Part shown: positions 8,509-15,448 of the stretch, one piece after another
Position numbering within the stretch: position 1 is the first letter of the stretch
Layout: each line of letters starts with the position of its first letter
Assembly (NCBI GenBank): GCA_029863585.1
Contig: JAOTVC010000005.1
Span: forward strand, 1 to 45,646
Reading direction: 5' to 3'
Source of the DNA: Alphaproteobacteria bacterium
GTDB taxonomy: Bacteria > Pseudomonadota > Alphaproteobacteria > SMXQ01
Length of the DNA: 45,646 nucleotides
The notes under the pieces: generated by a model
Told to the model about the DNA's origin: nothing
The model's input: the letters and a program-made list of their open reading frames with translations, nothing else
Databases searched by the model: none
Made by a program: the position numbers and the translations under genes

Positions 8509-9960
8509 CTACTGTTTGGCGAGTTCCGCCGCGACCGCGTCCTCGACGGCGGTGCCCTTGAAGAAGTCGCGGTTCTGCCCGGCATGCAGGGAAATCGGAT
8601 TGCGGAAGGTCATGTCGTCGAAGTCCTCTTCGGTGAGGATGCCGTGTTCCACCAGGCCATAGGCCTCGGCCAGCACGCTTTGCATGTCCTGCACGTCCCA
8701 ATGGGAGATGTCGGAGGAGAAGACCGATTTCAGGCGCGCCCCGAAATGGTTGGCCCTGGCGTTGAAGGCGGTGCCGTTCATGCGGTCGTCGGCCTCGCAT
8801 CCGAAATGGAAATTGGGCACGAACAGGTCGTAGATGTCGCGTTCGCAGGTGATCTCGCAGGCCGCGAATTCGTCGAGCCCTTCGCGCGCCTCTTGGCTGC
8901 CCATGCCGTCGCCGTTGTCGCGGATATCGTCGATCCATTTTTCGAACCAGCGCCCGCCGTACTGCCCGGCAAGGCTCGCCATCAGTTCGCGATCGACCGC
9001 GTCGGGATTGAGGTTGGCATTGAGGGCGTCGATGTTGCGCTTTTCCCAATGCTCGATCAGGTCGTTATAGAGGTTGGTCGCCCAGTTGGCGCCGCCTTCG
9101 AGGAACCCGAAGCGGAGTTCCGGGAACCGCCGGGTGACGCCGCCCATGAACAGCGCCTTGCAGAAGGCTTCGTTGGACGAGGCGAAGTGGCCGATATGGT
9201 TGTAGGTGAAGTTCACCGTCGTCGCCCGGCTGCCGAAGATGCCCGACGTGTGGCTGGTGACCGCCACCTTGAGATCGACGAACTTCTGCCACAGCGGGTC
9301 GTAATCATGGGGGCTGCCGAGGCCGATGGCGTCGATCCATAGCGCGTAACGGGCGAGGTCCGGCGCCTCGCGCGCGATGATCGGCACCGGCCGGCGGACG
9401 ATGCCCGCGACCATGGCCGATTTCAGGCCCAGCTCGTGGACGCAAAATTCCAGCTCCGCGATCGCCTCATTGGGCGTGTGCATGGGAATCACCGCCGCCG
9501 GCGTCAGGCGGTCGGCGTTGTCGGCGAACATTTCCGCGTGCATGAGGTTGATGGCGCGGCAGCCGGCCCTGCGAATTTCCTCATCCGCCAACCGGTTGAC
9601 GTGAAGCTTGGAGGGATAGACCACGGAAAAGTCGATGCCGAAATTGTCCATGCGCGCGCGCATTAGGCCGGGCAGCATGGTCGTCGCCCGGTCCATGGTG
9701 TTGCCCGCGGGCAGAATCCAGAACGGCGGCCGCTGGACCCGGCGGTCGTCGCGCTCGTCTGGCGTCAGCTCGTACCAGTGCGATGCCCCGCCCCGGAGGT
9801 TCGCCTGGTAGCGCTCGGCCACGGCCCGGCCGCCCACCTGGGTGAGGAATTCAAGGAACACGGGATCGTATTCGGAGGTATGGGCGTCCGAATCGATGAC
9901 CGGGTGCCCAAGCTTCTCCCGGACCTTTTGCGAGGCGTCCTCGCGGGAGAGATCGTCCAT
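8509..9960 (-). CDS. Amidohydrolase-2 family metal-dependent hydrolase or decarboxylase
   Basis: A 483-residue TIM-barrel protein of the amidohydrolase-2 family, which includes ACMSD-like decarboxylases and hydrolases of aromatic and cyclic acids. The first metal motif appears as DSDAH (23-27), in place of the common DxH form. Later His residues in SHTSGIFG and YNHIGHF, and Asp in SSDISHWDV, fit the remaining active-site positions. The closing FRNPISLHAGQNRDFFKGT segment is typical of this family. I start at 9960 rather than 9996 because AGGGAGG lies upstream of that ATG, although the 11-nt spacing is long. It follows the bicupin gene with a 45-nt gap. Reaction unknown; decarboxylation of an aromatic carboxylate is one reasonable guess. 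Confidence 0.86.
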   Translation of the reverse strand: MDDLSREDASQKVREKLGHPVIDSDAHTSEYDPVFLEFLTQVGGRAVAERYQANLRGGASHWYELTPDERDDRRVQRPPFWILPAGNTMDRATTMLPGLMRARMDNFGIDFSVVYPSKLHVNRLADEEIRRAGCRAINLMHAEMFADNADRLTPAAVIPMHTPNEAIAELEFCVHELGLKSAMVAGIVRRPVPIIAREAPDLARYALWIDAIGLGSPHDYDPLWQKFVDLKVAVTSHTSGIFGSRATTVNFTYNHIGHFASSNEAFCKALFMGGVTRRFPELRFGFLEGGANWATNLYNDLIEHWEKRNIDALNANLNPDAVDRELMASLAGQYGGRWFEKWIDDIRDNGDGMGSQEAREGLDEFAACEITCERDIYDLFVPNFHFGCEADDRMNGTAFNARANHFGARLKSVFSSDISHWDVQDMQSVLAEAYGLVEHGILTEEDFDDMTFRNPISLHAGQNRDFFKGTAVEDAVAAELAKQ

Positions 9961-10005
9961 GATCTGTCTTGCCTCCCTAATCCGGCCCTTCGCCACACCC
10001 GGCGG

Positions 10006-11115
10006 TTACTGGGCGGCTTCCATGATCGCCGCCTCATCGAAATACTTGCCCATCTGGGATTCCACCCCGTTCTTGGCCAGCTCTTCCAGAAACATGCGGT
10101 GAATGCGGGGGTCCTGATCCTCGTAACTGATCTGCCGGCCGCCTTCCTTGACATCCACTTCGGCGTTGGTCCCTTGGTCCTTCTTATCCTGCGTCAACGG
10201 GTAACGAATGGACCCCCAGTTCAGGGCGATGTAGCGCGCCGGCACCGGGCTGGTGCAGAAATGCTGATGGAACATGCGTTCGGGCGGCGTGAACACCACG
10301 CCGTGATGCCAGGGGTGGCGCACGTAGTCCTCGTCTCCTTCGTACCACAAGAGCGAATACCCGTGCCCCGTGATGCAAATGACGTGCGCCCCGGGCCGAT
10401 GCCAATGAGCCTTCTTATACGACCCCACGGGCATTTCCGAACTATGGACGTGCATGACGCTTTCGGCGAGGATGAACTTCATATTGGAGCTTCCCGCACC
10501 GCGCTTGTCCCAACCCTTTAGCTCGAAATTGACCATGTCGGGCACGAAATTGGTTTCCCACATGTGGCGGCCCGGTGTCATGGGAACGAAATCACCTTCA
10601 CCGGCGAAATGGTCGGCCTTGCCCGTGCGTTCGGGAAATTTGAAGGGATTGTCGAACAGGAAGTCCTCGTTGCGGTAGTTATTGAAGAGAATGGGAAAGT
10701 CGGAGCAGACGACGAGGCGCGCGCGCTCACTGCCCGAACCGTTGAACAGCCGGTAGCGCGCATTGAGCGGTGGCGAAAACAGGCTGTTGGGGCCCCACTC
10801 GAATGTGTGCTGGCCGCCATCCGCGGTCTCCACGGTGGCGCTGCCAGCGCCGGAAAGGACGAAGAACACCTCGTCGAAGACATGGGACATGGGTTCGCTT
10901 GCCCCGCCCGGCGGCAGGTCGATCACGAACAGGGTGACGAAATCGCCGCGGCCTTTGGTATGGATGATGGCGCCATCTGTGCCGAACCGCGCCCAGGGTT
11001 TGGTGTCCACCTTGTGCAGATCGACCGCGAAATCCTCGACGATGGGGACACCCTCGCCCGCCGCCCAATCGAGATATGGGTCGAGACAAAATTTGCTATC
11101 CGCCGGTTCGCTCAT
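10006..11115 (-). CDS. Bicupin-domain protein
   Basis: A 369-residue protein with two cupin beta-barrels and no signal peptide. The first covers roughly residues 60-150 (GDFVTLFVIDLPPGG, then SHVFDEVFFVLSGAG). The second covers roughly 215-320 (MHVHSSEMPVGSYKKAHWH, PGAHVICITGHGYSLLW, FHQHFCTSPVPARYIAL). The second domain keeps the His-rich metal-site pattern and is probably catalytic; the first looks poorer in His ligands. Bicupins include gentisate-type ring-cleaving dioxygenases and many uncharacterised proteins. It is the first gene of the minus-strand set leading through the amidohydrolase to the ABC importer and aldolase, consistent with oxidation of an imported aromatic or cyclic compound, which is inference. 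Confidence 0.82.
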   Translation of the reverse strand: MSEPADSKFCLDPYLDWAAGEGVPIVEDFAVDLHKVDTKPWARFGTDGAIIHTKGRGDFVTLFVIDLPPGGASEPMSHVFDEVFFVLSGAGSATVETADGGQHTFEWGPNSLFSPPLNARYRLFNGSGSERARLVVCSDFPILFNNYRNEDFLFDNPFKFPERTGKADHFAGEGDFVPMTPGRHMWETNFVPDMVNFELKGWDKRGAGSSNMKFILAESVMHVHSSEMPVGSYKKAHWHRPGAHVICITGHGYSLLWYEGDEDYVRHPWHHGVVFTPPERMFHQHFCTSPVPARYIALNWGSIRYPLTQDKKDQGTNAEVDVKEGGRQISYEDQDPRIHRMFLEELAKNGVESQMGKYFDEAAIMEAAQ

Positions 11116-11376
11116 CGATCACCCCCTGGTTTGATGCGGACCCCTCGGCACCGACCGCCCGGGTTTGACCCGCCGGCGCGCTCTTTTCTTGTCAAAATCC
11201 TAGCACATCGCGCCGATCTGTCACATCGGACGGGTGCCGGTTTGATGCGGGCGGCGACGAATCCGCCTTGCCCTCGGGATTTCCCTGAACCTATGCTGGC
11301 GATGGAGTCAAGATCTTGCCGGGCGCGCCGCGTGGCGGCCGGGCGATGATAATTCCAACTCGGGAGGAAGGCAGTG
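11116..11376. promoter_or_regulatory. Divergent promoter region with a 12-bp direct repeat
   Basis: This 261-nt gap separates the bicupin gene (minus) from the second Bug receptor (plus). GGTTTGATGCGG occurs twice in the same orientation (11128-11139 and 11239-11250), starts 111 nt apart, one copy near each gene. A perfect TTGACA on the minus strand (11195-11190) has no clear -10 at 17 nt. The repeats may be sites for one regulator of both genes, but none is encoded nearby. Confidence 0.4.
11268..11296 (+). promoter_or_regulatory. Candidate promoter for the second Bug receptor
   Basis: TTGCCC (11268-11273) and CTATGC (11291-11296) are 17 nt apart, in the right place and orientation for the receptor gene. 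Only the spacing and partial hexamer matches support it. Confidence 0.3.
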
Positions 11377-12441
11377 ATGGGTCAGCATTCGAAAGCCGCA
11401 ATGTGCGCCAGCTTGGCGGCGCTCCTACTCGGCGCCGGGGGCCTCAGCCCGGCCCAGGCCGAGGATTTCTACAAGGGCAAACGGATCAAGTTCCTGGTCG
11501 GTTCCAGCGCCGGCGGCGGTTACGATACCTTCGCCCGGGTGCTGGCGCGCCATTACGGCAAGCACATCGCCGGCAATCCCAGCTTCATCGTGCAGAACAT
11601 GCCCGGCGCGTCCAGCCGCAAGGTCGCCAACTTCATCTATGCCCAGGCCCCCAAGGACGGCACCACCATCGCCGCGGTGTTCAGCGGCATCCCGACCGAA
11701 CCGCTGGTCAACCCGGACAAGGCGCATTTCGATGCCCGCAAGTTCACCTGGATCGGCAGCGCCAACAAGGGCACGTTCGTCGGCTTCGTTTGGGCCACCG
11801 CGCCGGTCACGACGCTCGACGGCCTCAAGACCAAGCAGATGATCGTCGGCGCCTCGGGCGGCGCGACCTACGACTTCCCGGCGCTCGCCAACGAGTTGCT
11901 GGGCCTCAATTTCAAGATCATCTCCGGCTATACCGGCACCAAGCAAATCGGCCTCGCCATGGAACGCGGCGAAGTCCATGGCAATGCCGGCACGACCTGG
12001 GCGTCGATCAAGACCCAGCACCCCGGCTGGCTCAAGGAAAAGAAGGTCAAGGTGTTCGTGCAGTACGCCCGGGACAAGCATCCGGAACTGCCCGATGTTC
12101 CGCAGATGATGGACCTCGCCAAGAACGACAACGACCGCCAGGCCCTCAACCTGATGTACGTCCGCCAGGAATACCAGCGGCCCTACATCGCCCCGCCGGG
12201 CCTGCCCGCGGACCGGGTCAAGATCCTGCGTGCCGCCTTCAATGCGACCATGAAGGACCCAGCCTACCTCGATGACGCCAAGAAGCGCCGGCTCGAGATC
12301 TCGCCGTTGTCCGGCGAGCGGATCGAAGCCCTGATCGCCGAGGTCTACAAGACGCCCAAGGATGTGGTCGATCGGGTCCGGGCGATCCTCAACAAGCGGC
12401 CGAAGGCGCCGAAGAAGGCCTCCAAGAAAAAGAAGAATTGA
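11377..12441 (+). CDS. TTT-family (Bug/TctC-like) periplasmic substrate-binding protein 2
   Basis: A 354-residue secreted receptor related to those at 170-1288 and 17688-18974. The signal peptide ends near SPAQA-EDFYKGKR; the mature protein has FLVGSSAGGGYDTFARVLAR and NMPGASSRKVANF, the ligand-cleft segments of the family. GTG (11374) and ATG (11377) are adjacent; I use the ATG because GGGAGGAAG lies at a better distance. No TctA/TctB channel genes accompany it, so its membrane partner would be encoded elsewhere. The C-terminus is strongly basic (RPKAPKKASKKKKN), echoing the lysine tail of receptor 1. A GC-rich hairpin follows the stop codon. Confidence 0.9.
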   Translation: MGQHSKAAMCASLAALLLGAGGLSPAQAEDFYKGKRIKFLVGSSAGGGYDTFARVLARHYGKHIAGNPSFIVQNMPGASSRKVANFIYAQAPKDGTTIAAVFSGIPTEPLVNPDKAHFDARKFTWIGSANKGTFVGFVWATAPVTTLDGLKTKQMIVGASGGATYDFPALANELLGLNFKIISGYTGTKQIGLAMERGEVHGNAGTTWASIKTQHPGWLKEKKVKVFVQYARDKHPELPDVPQMMDLAKNDNDRQALNLMYVRQEYQRPYIAPPGLPADRVKILRAAFNATMKDPAYLDDAKKRRLEISPLSGERIEALIAEVYKTPKDVVDRVRAILNKRPKAPKKASKKKKN

Positions 12442-12459
12442 CCTGTAACCGGCCATTGC

Positions 12460-12481
12460 GGGCGGGCCAACCGGCCCGCCC
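12460..12481 (+). terminator. Probable terminator after the second Bug receptor
   Basis: GGGCGGGCC and GGCCCGCCC pair as a 9-bp stem around AACC, 19 nt past the stop. It is followed by CCGTTTCC, a poor T-run, so termination may be partial. Confidence 0.5.
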
Positions 12482-12523
12482 CGTTTCCTCCCCTTTGCCG
12501 CGCCGCTGCGGCGATTGAGCGCC

Positions 12524-13054
12524 ATGACCAAGACCCTCTATCTGTTACGCCACGCCAAATCGGCCTGGAGCAAGCCCCATCTGGCGGACGCGGAGCGGCC
12601 GCTGACGGCGCGCGGCCGCAAGGCGGGCACGCGGATGGGAAAGGCGATCGCCCGCCGGGGCTGGGTTCCGGAACTAGTGCTCTGTTCCACCACCGCGCGG
12701 ACGCGGGAGACTTTCAAGCACCTCGCCAAGGGCCTGGAAAAGGTGATGCCCGGAGCAACGCCGCCGGTCGCGTTCGAAGACGGCCTCTACCTCGCCGATG
12801 CCGACGCGCTGCTGGCCCGCAGCCGGGCGGTGGGGGACCCACTCGCCTCGGCTCTGATCCTCGGCCACAACACCTGTCTTCAGGACTTCGCCCTGGCCCT
12901 GCCGGCGGGCGGCGGTCCGCTGGTCGACAAGATCGCGGCGAAATTCCCCACCGCCGCCCTCGCCGTCATCCGGTTCGATATCGAAAGCTGGCGGGATCTG
13001 GTCCCCGGTGGTGGGTGCCTTACCGACGTGCTTTATCCGCGCGACCTCGACTGA
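12524..13054 (+). CDS. Histidine phosphatase family protein (SixA-like)
   Basis: A 176-residue branch of the histidine phosphatase (phosphoglycerate mutase-like) superfamily. The phospho-accepting His lies in LYLLRHAKSAW near residue 10, and the second catalytic His in SALILGHNTCLQDF. The small size and the RHAKS form match SixA-type proteins, which dephosphorylate phosphohistidine on histidine-containing phosphotransfer domains, though many relatives have other targets. The ORF track starts at a TTG at 12515; the in-frame ATG at 12524 gives the family-typical N-terminus MTKTLYLLRHAKS. It is probably cytoplasmic, follows the receptor gene behind a hairpin, and converges on the CMD-like gene with a 20-nt gap. 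No functional link with its neighbours is evident. Confidence 0.9.
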   Translation: MTKTLYLLRHAKSAWSKPHLADAERPLTARGRKAGTRMGKAIARRGWVPELVLCSTTARTRETFKHLAKGLEKVMPGATPPVAFEDGLYLADADALLARSRAVGDPLASALILGHNTCLQDFALALPAGGGPLVDKIAAKFPTAALAVIRFDIESWRDLVPGGGCLTDVLYPRDLD

Positions 13055-13074
13055 CCCCGGGCCGCGCGCGGGCT

Positions 13075-13680
13075 TCAGTCGGGAGGCAACAGCGGCGTCT
13101 TGCCCGGAGGGACCTGCATGTCGAAGGCACAGAGCAGCGCCGCCGTTCCGGCGTAATTGCCCATCAGCGAGACCACGTCCACCAGCATGCGGGGCCCGAA
13201 AATCTCAAGCGCTTTTGCGTAGGTCTCGGACGAGACCCTGCGGGTGACGAACATCTCCCGCCCCAGCCGGATTACGGCGGCCTGATCGGCGGGCGCGGCG
13301 GCAGGCTCCTTGCGATGTTTGATGGCGTCGATCACCTCCCGTGCCACCCCTTCCTTGAGCGCCAGGGGCTCATGGGCGGTCCATTCGAACTGGCTGTCGC
13401 ATTCGCGCGCGGTCACCAGGATCGCGGTCTCGCGGATCGCGGGATCGAGCCCGGCCTCGCCCCGGAAATAGTGGGTGAGATCGCGGGTGTATTCGGACAC
13501 CCGCGGGCTGTGCAGCTTGATCCCGCCCGGCCCCCACAGGCCGGCGATGGACTCGCCGCCGGGATCGACATGGGCGTCATAGATCTCCTGGCCGACCGGG
13601 TCCAGCGCCGCGCGCTCCACCGGAGAAAGGCGGCAGCCGGAATCGGGGTGGATGTCGGAGGGCTGCCCCGTGTCGTCCAT
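13075..13680 (-). CDS. Carboxymuconolactone decarboxylase (CMD)-like protein
   Basis: A 201-residue all-helical protein of the AhpD/CMD fold. The core motif reads ARECDSQFEWTAHEPLALKEG: it keeps the E-x-x-x-H spacing of gamma-CMD-type decarboxylases and lacks the CxxC redox pair of AhpD-type peroxidase partners. A decarboxylase or lactone-handling role is therefore more likely than a redox role. The ORF track begins at 13710; I choose the ATG at 13680 because AAGGGAAGG is 7 nt upstream. It is the third gene of the HyuA-HyuB operon, 35 nt after HyuB, so it probably acts on the same compound. Confidence 0.83.
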   Translation of the reverse strand: MDDTGQPSDIHPDSGCRLSPVERAALDPVGQEIYDAHVDPGGESIAGLWGPGGIKLHSPRVSEYTRDLTHYFRGEAGLDPAIRETAILVTARECDSQFEWTAHEPLALKEGVAREVIDAIKHRKEPAAAPADQAAVIRLGREMFVTRRVSSETYAKALEIFGPRMLVDVVSLMGNYAGTAALLCAFDMQVPPGKTPLLPPD

Positions 13681-13715
13681 GTCTACGCCTTCCCTTGTCT
13701 TGCTCCGCATCCGCC

Positions 13716-15443
13716 CTAGCGTCGCACGTCGCCGTCTGCGCCGATGGCAACGCCGTAGGCCGCTACCGCCGCGTCTTCCGTGATGTAACCGCGCCTGAGG
13801 TCACGCGCGATCAGGTCGAGTTCGCGCTCCGCCGGATCGCCGTAACCGCCGCCGCCGCCGGTCTCCAGCACCGCCCTGTCGCCGGGCTTGAGCGGCACGC
13901 CCTTGGCCTTGCACAGCACCTCGCCGTCGCCGCCGCCGCCGCGGTAGACCGTGACCAGCCCGGATTTCCCGGGCGCGCCGCCGCGCACGCCCCAGGGCGG
14001 CGTCTTGGTGCGGTCCAGGTTGGTCTGCAGGAAGCAATCGTCCAGGATGGTGTAGGACTTGCGGAATCCGAGCCCGCCCCGGAACTTGCCGGGCCCGCCG
14101 GAATCGGCCCGCAGGGTGCATTCCTCGATGCGGAAGGGCAAAATGGTTTCCTGCAGTTCCATGGGGATCAGCCTTGTGTCGCCATGGGCCATGGTGCGGA
14201 ACGGTCCGGCCCCGTCATGCCAGGCGCAGGCGCCCCAGCCGCCATGGCCGCTGTCATGGCCGTTGAAGGCTTCACCGGTCTTCTTGCGGCCGTAGACGCG
14301 GAAGCCCGAATGGGTGGCGAAATGACCGCCGGTGACGTGTTCCGGCATGGCCTGTTCGAAGGCCCGGATGACGGCGTCGATCACGGTCGGGAAGGGCATC
14401 GAATAGTTGCCCATGGGGGCGGTCGGCGGCGCGCTCAGGATCTTGCCCTCGGGCAGGATCAGTTTCAGCGGGCGGAAGACGCCTTCGTTGGCGCCTTCCT
14501 TGGGGACCACCAGGTATTTGAAGGCGACCCGGGCGGTGGTCACGCCGCCGCCGAAATAGCCCGAGTTGATGCAGCCGGGCGCGGCATCGCCCATGCCGGA
14601 GTAATCCACCGTGATCTCGTCGCCGTCGACGGTGATCTTGACGCGGACCGGGATCGGCACGTCGTGGTCGCCGTCGTTGTCGAGCCACGTCTCGGTCTCG
14701 TAGGTGCCGTCGGGCATCTCGCGGATCCGCGCCCGGGCCGCCGCCTCCCCGGCATCGAGGATCGCCGTCACCGCGCGGAAGAAGGTCTCCAATCCATAGC
14801 GTTCGGCCAGCGCCCGGGTGAGGTCGCGGCCCAGCAGGCAGCCCGCAAGCTGTGCCGAAATGTCGCCCATCAGCTCCACCGGCAGCCGGGTGTTGTTTTC
14901 GATGATGCGATAGACCTCGTCGATCGGCTCGCCCTTGGACCACAGCTTGATGGAGCGCAGCTGCAGCCCTTCTTCGAAGATGTCGCGCGAGCGCGGCGTC
15001 GAGCCGCCGATGTCGATCCAATGCACGTTGATGGCGAAGAAACCGATCAGGGTGGCCCCGTCGGGCCCGCCGTAGATCGGCGTGTACATCACCGTGTTGT
15101 TGAGGTGCTGGCCCTGGACGGCAGCGTGGTTGCACACCACCACGTCGCCCTCGAACAGTCGCTCGCGGCCGTAGATCTCGAGCCCGTCGCGCACGGCGGT
15201 GCCGACCGAATCGGCGACGAAGGGCGGCATGCCGCCGGTCGATTGCGCCACCAGCTGGCCGTCGGCATCCACCAGGCCGACGGCGAAGTCCTTGTATTCG
15301 TAAATATAGGGGCTGAACGCGGTGCGCGTGATATTGGCGTCGATCTGGTCGGTGATGCCGATGATGCCGTGGCGAATCACTTCCAGGGTGATGGGATCGA
15401 TGGCCGCGTCCCCGGCCTTGGCGCTGTCGCTATCCGCTTCCAT
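13716..15443 (-). CDS. hyuB: Hydantoinase B/oxoprolinase subunit 1
   Basis: A 575-residue HyuB-type subunit. With HyuA it forms ATP-dependent enzymes that open cyclic amides (hydantoin, 5-oxoproline) or carboxylate ketones. Family landmarks include DPITLEVIRHGI at the N-terminus, NHAAVQGQHLNNTVM, HWIDIGGSTPRSRDIFEEGLQ, and the Gly-rich GGGGGYGDP at the C-terminus. The start is set at 15443 because it falls 5 nt after the HyuA stop, with GGAGAGGAATAAGGA upstream; the ORF-track start would overlap HyuA. The tight gap implies translational coupling and a HyuA:HyuB complex. A close paralogue lies at 39220-40920. Substrate not known. Confidence 0.93.
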   Translation of the reverse strand: MEADSDSAKAGDAAIDPITLEVIRHGIIGITDQIDANITRTAFSPYIYEYKDFAVGLVDADGQLVAQSTGGMPPFVADSVGTAVRDGLEIYGRERLFEGDVVVCNHAAVQGQHLNNTVMYTPIYGGPDGATLIGFFAINVHWIDIGGSTPRSRDIFEEGLQLRSIKLWSKGEPIDEVYRIIENNTRLPVELMGDISAQLAGCLLGRDLTRALAERYGLETFFRAVTAILDAGEAAARARIREMPDGTYETETWLDNDGDHDVPIPVRVKITVDGDEITVDYSGMGDAAPGCINSGYFGGGVTTARVAFKYLVVPKEGANEGVFRPLKLILPEGKILSAPPTAPMGNYSMPFPTVIDAVIRAFEQAMPEHVTGGHFATHSGFRVYGRKKTGEAFNGHDSGHGGWGACAWHDGAGPFRTMAHGDTRLIPMELQETILPFRIEECTLRADSGGPGKFRGGLGFRKSYTILDDCFLQTNLDRTKTPPWGVRGGAPGKSGLVTVYRGGGGDGEVLCKAKGVPLKPGDRAVLETGGGGGYGDPAERELDLIARDLRRGYITEDAAVAAYGVAIGADGDVRR

Positions 15444-15448
15444 GGTCC

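Noticed and set aside
7280-9049. 589-codon ORF taken as one long binding protein
   Set aside because: The N-terminal 236 residues are an off-frame reading of the amidohydrolase gene; signal peptide, ribosome-binding site and promoter place the start at 8341.
11190-11195. Perfect TTGACA on the minus strand as the bicupin promoter
   Set aside because: The hexamer at 17-nt spacing is CGGGTC, which is not -10-like, and no better box lies at 16-18 nt.
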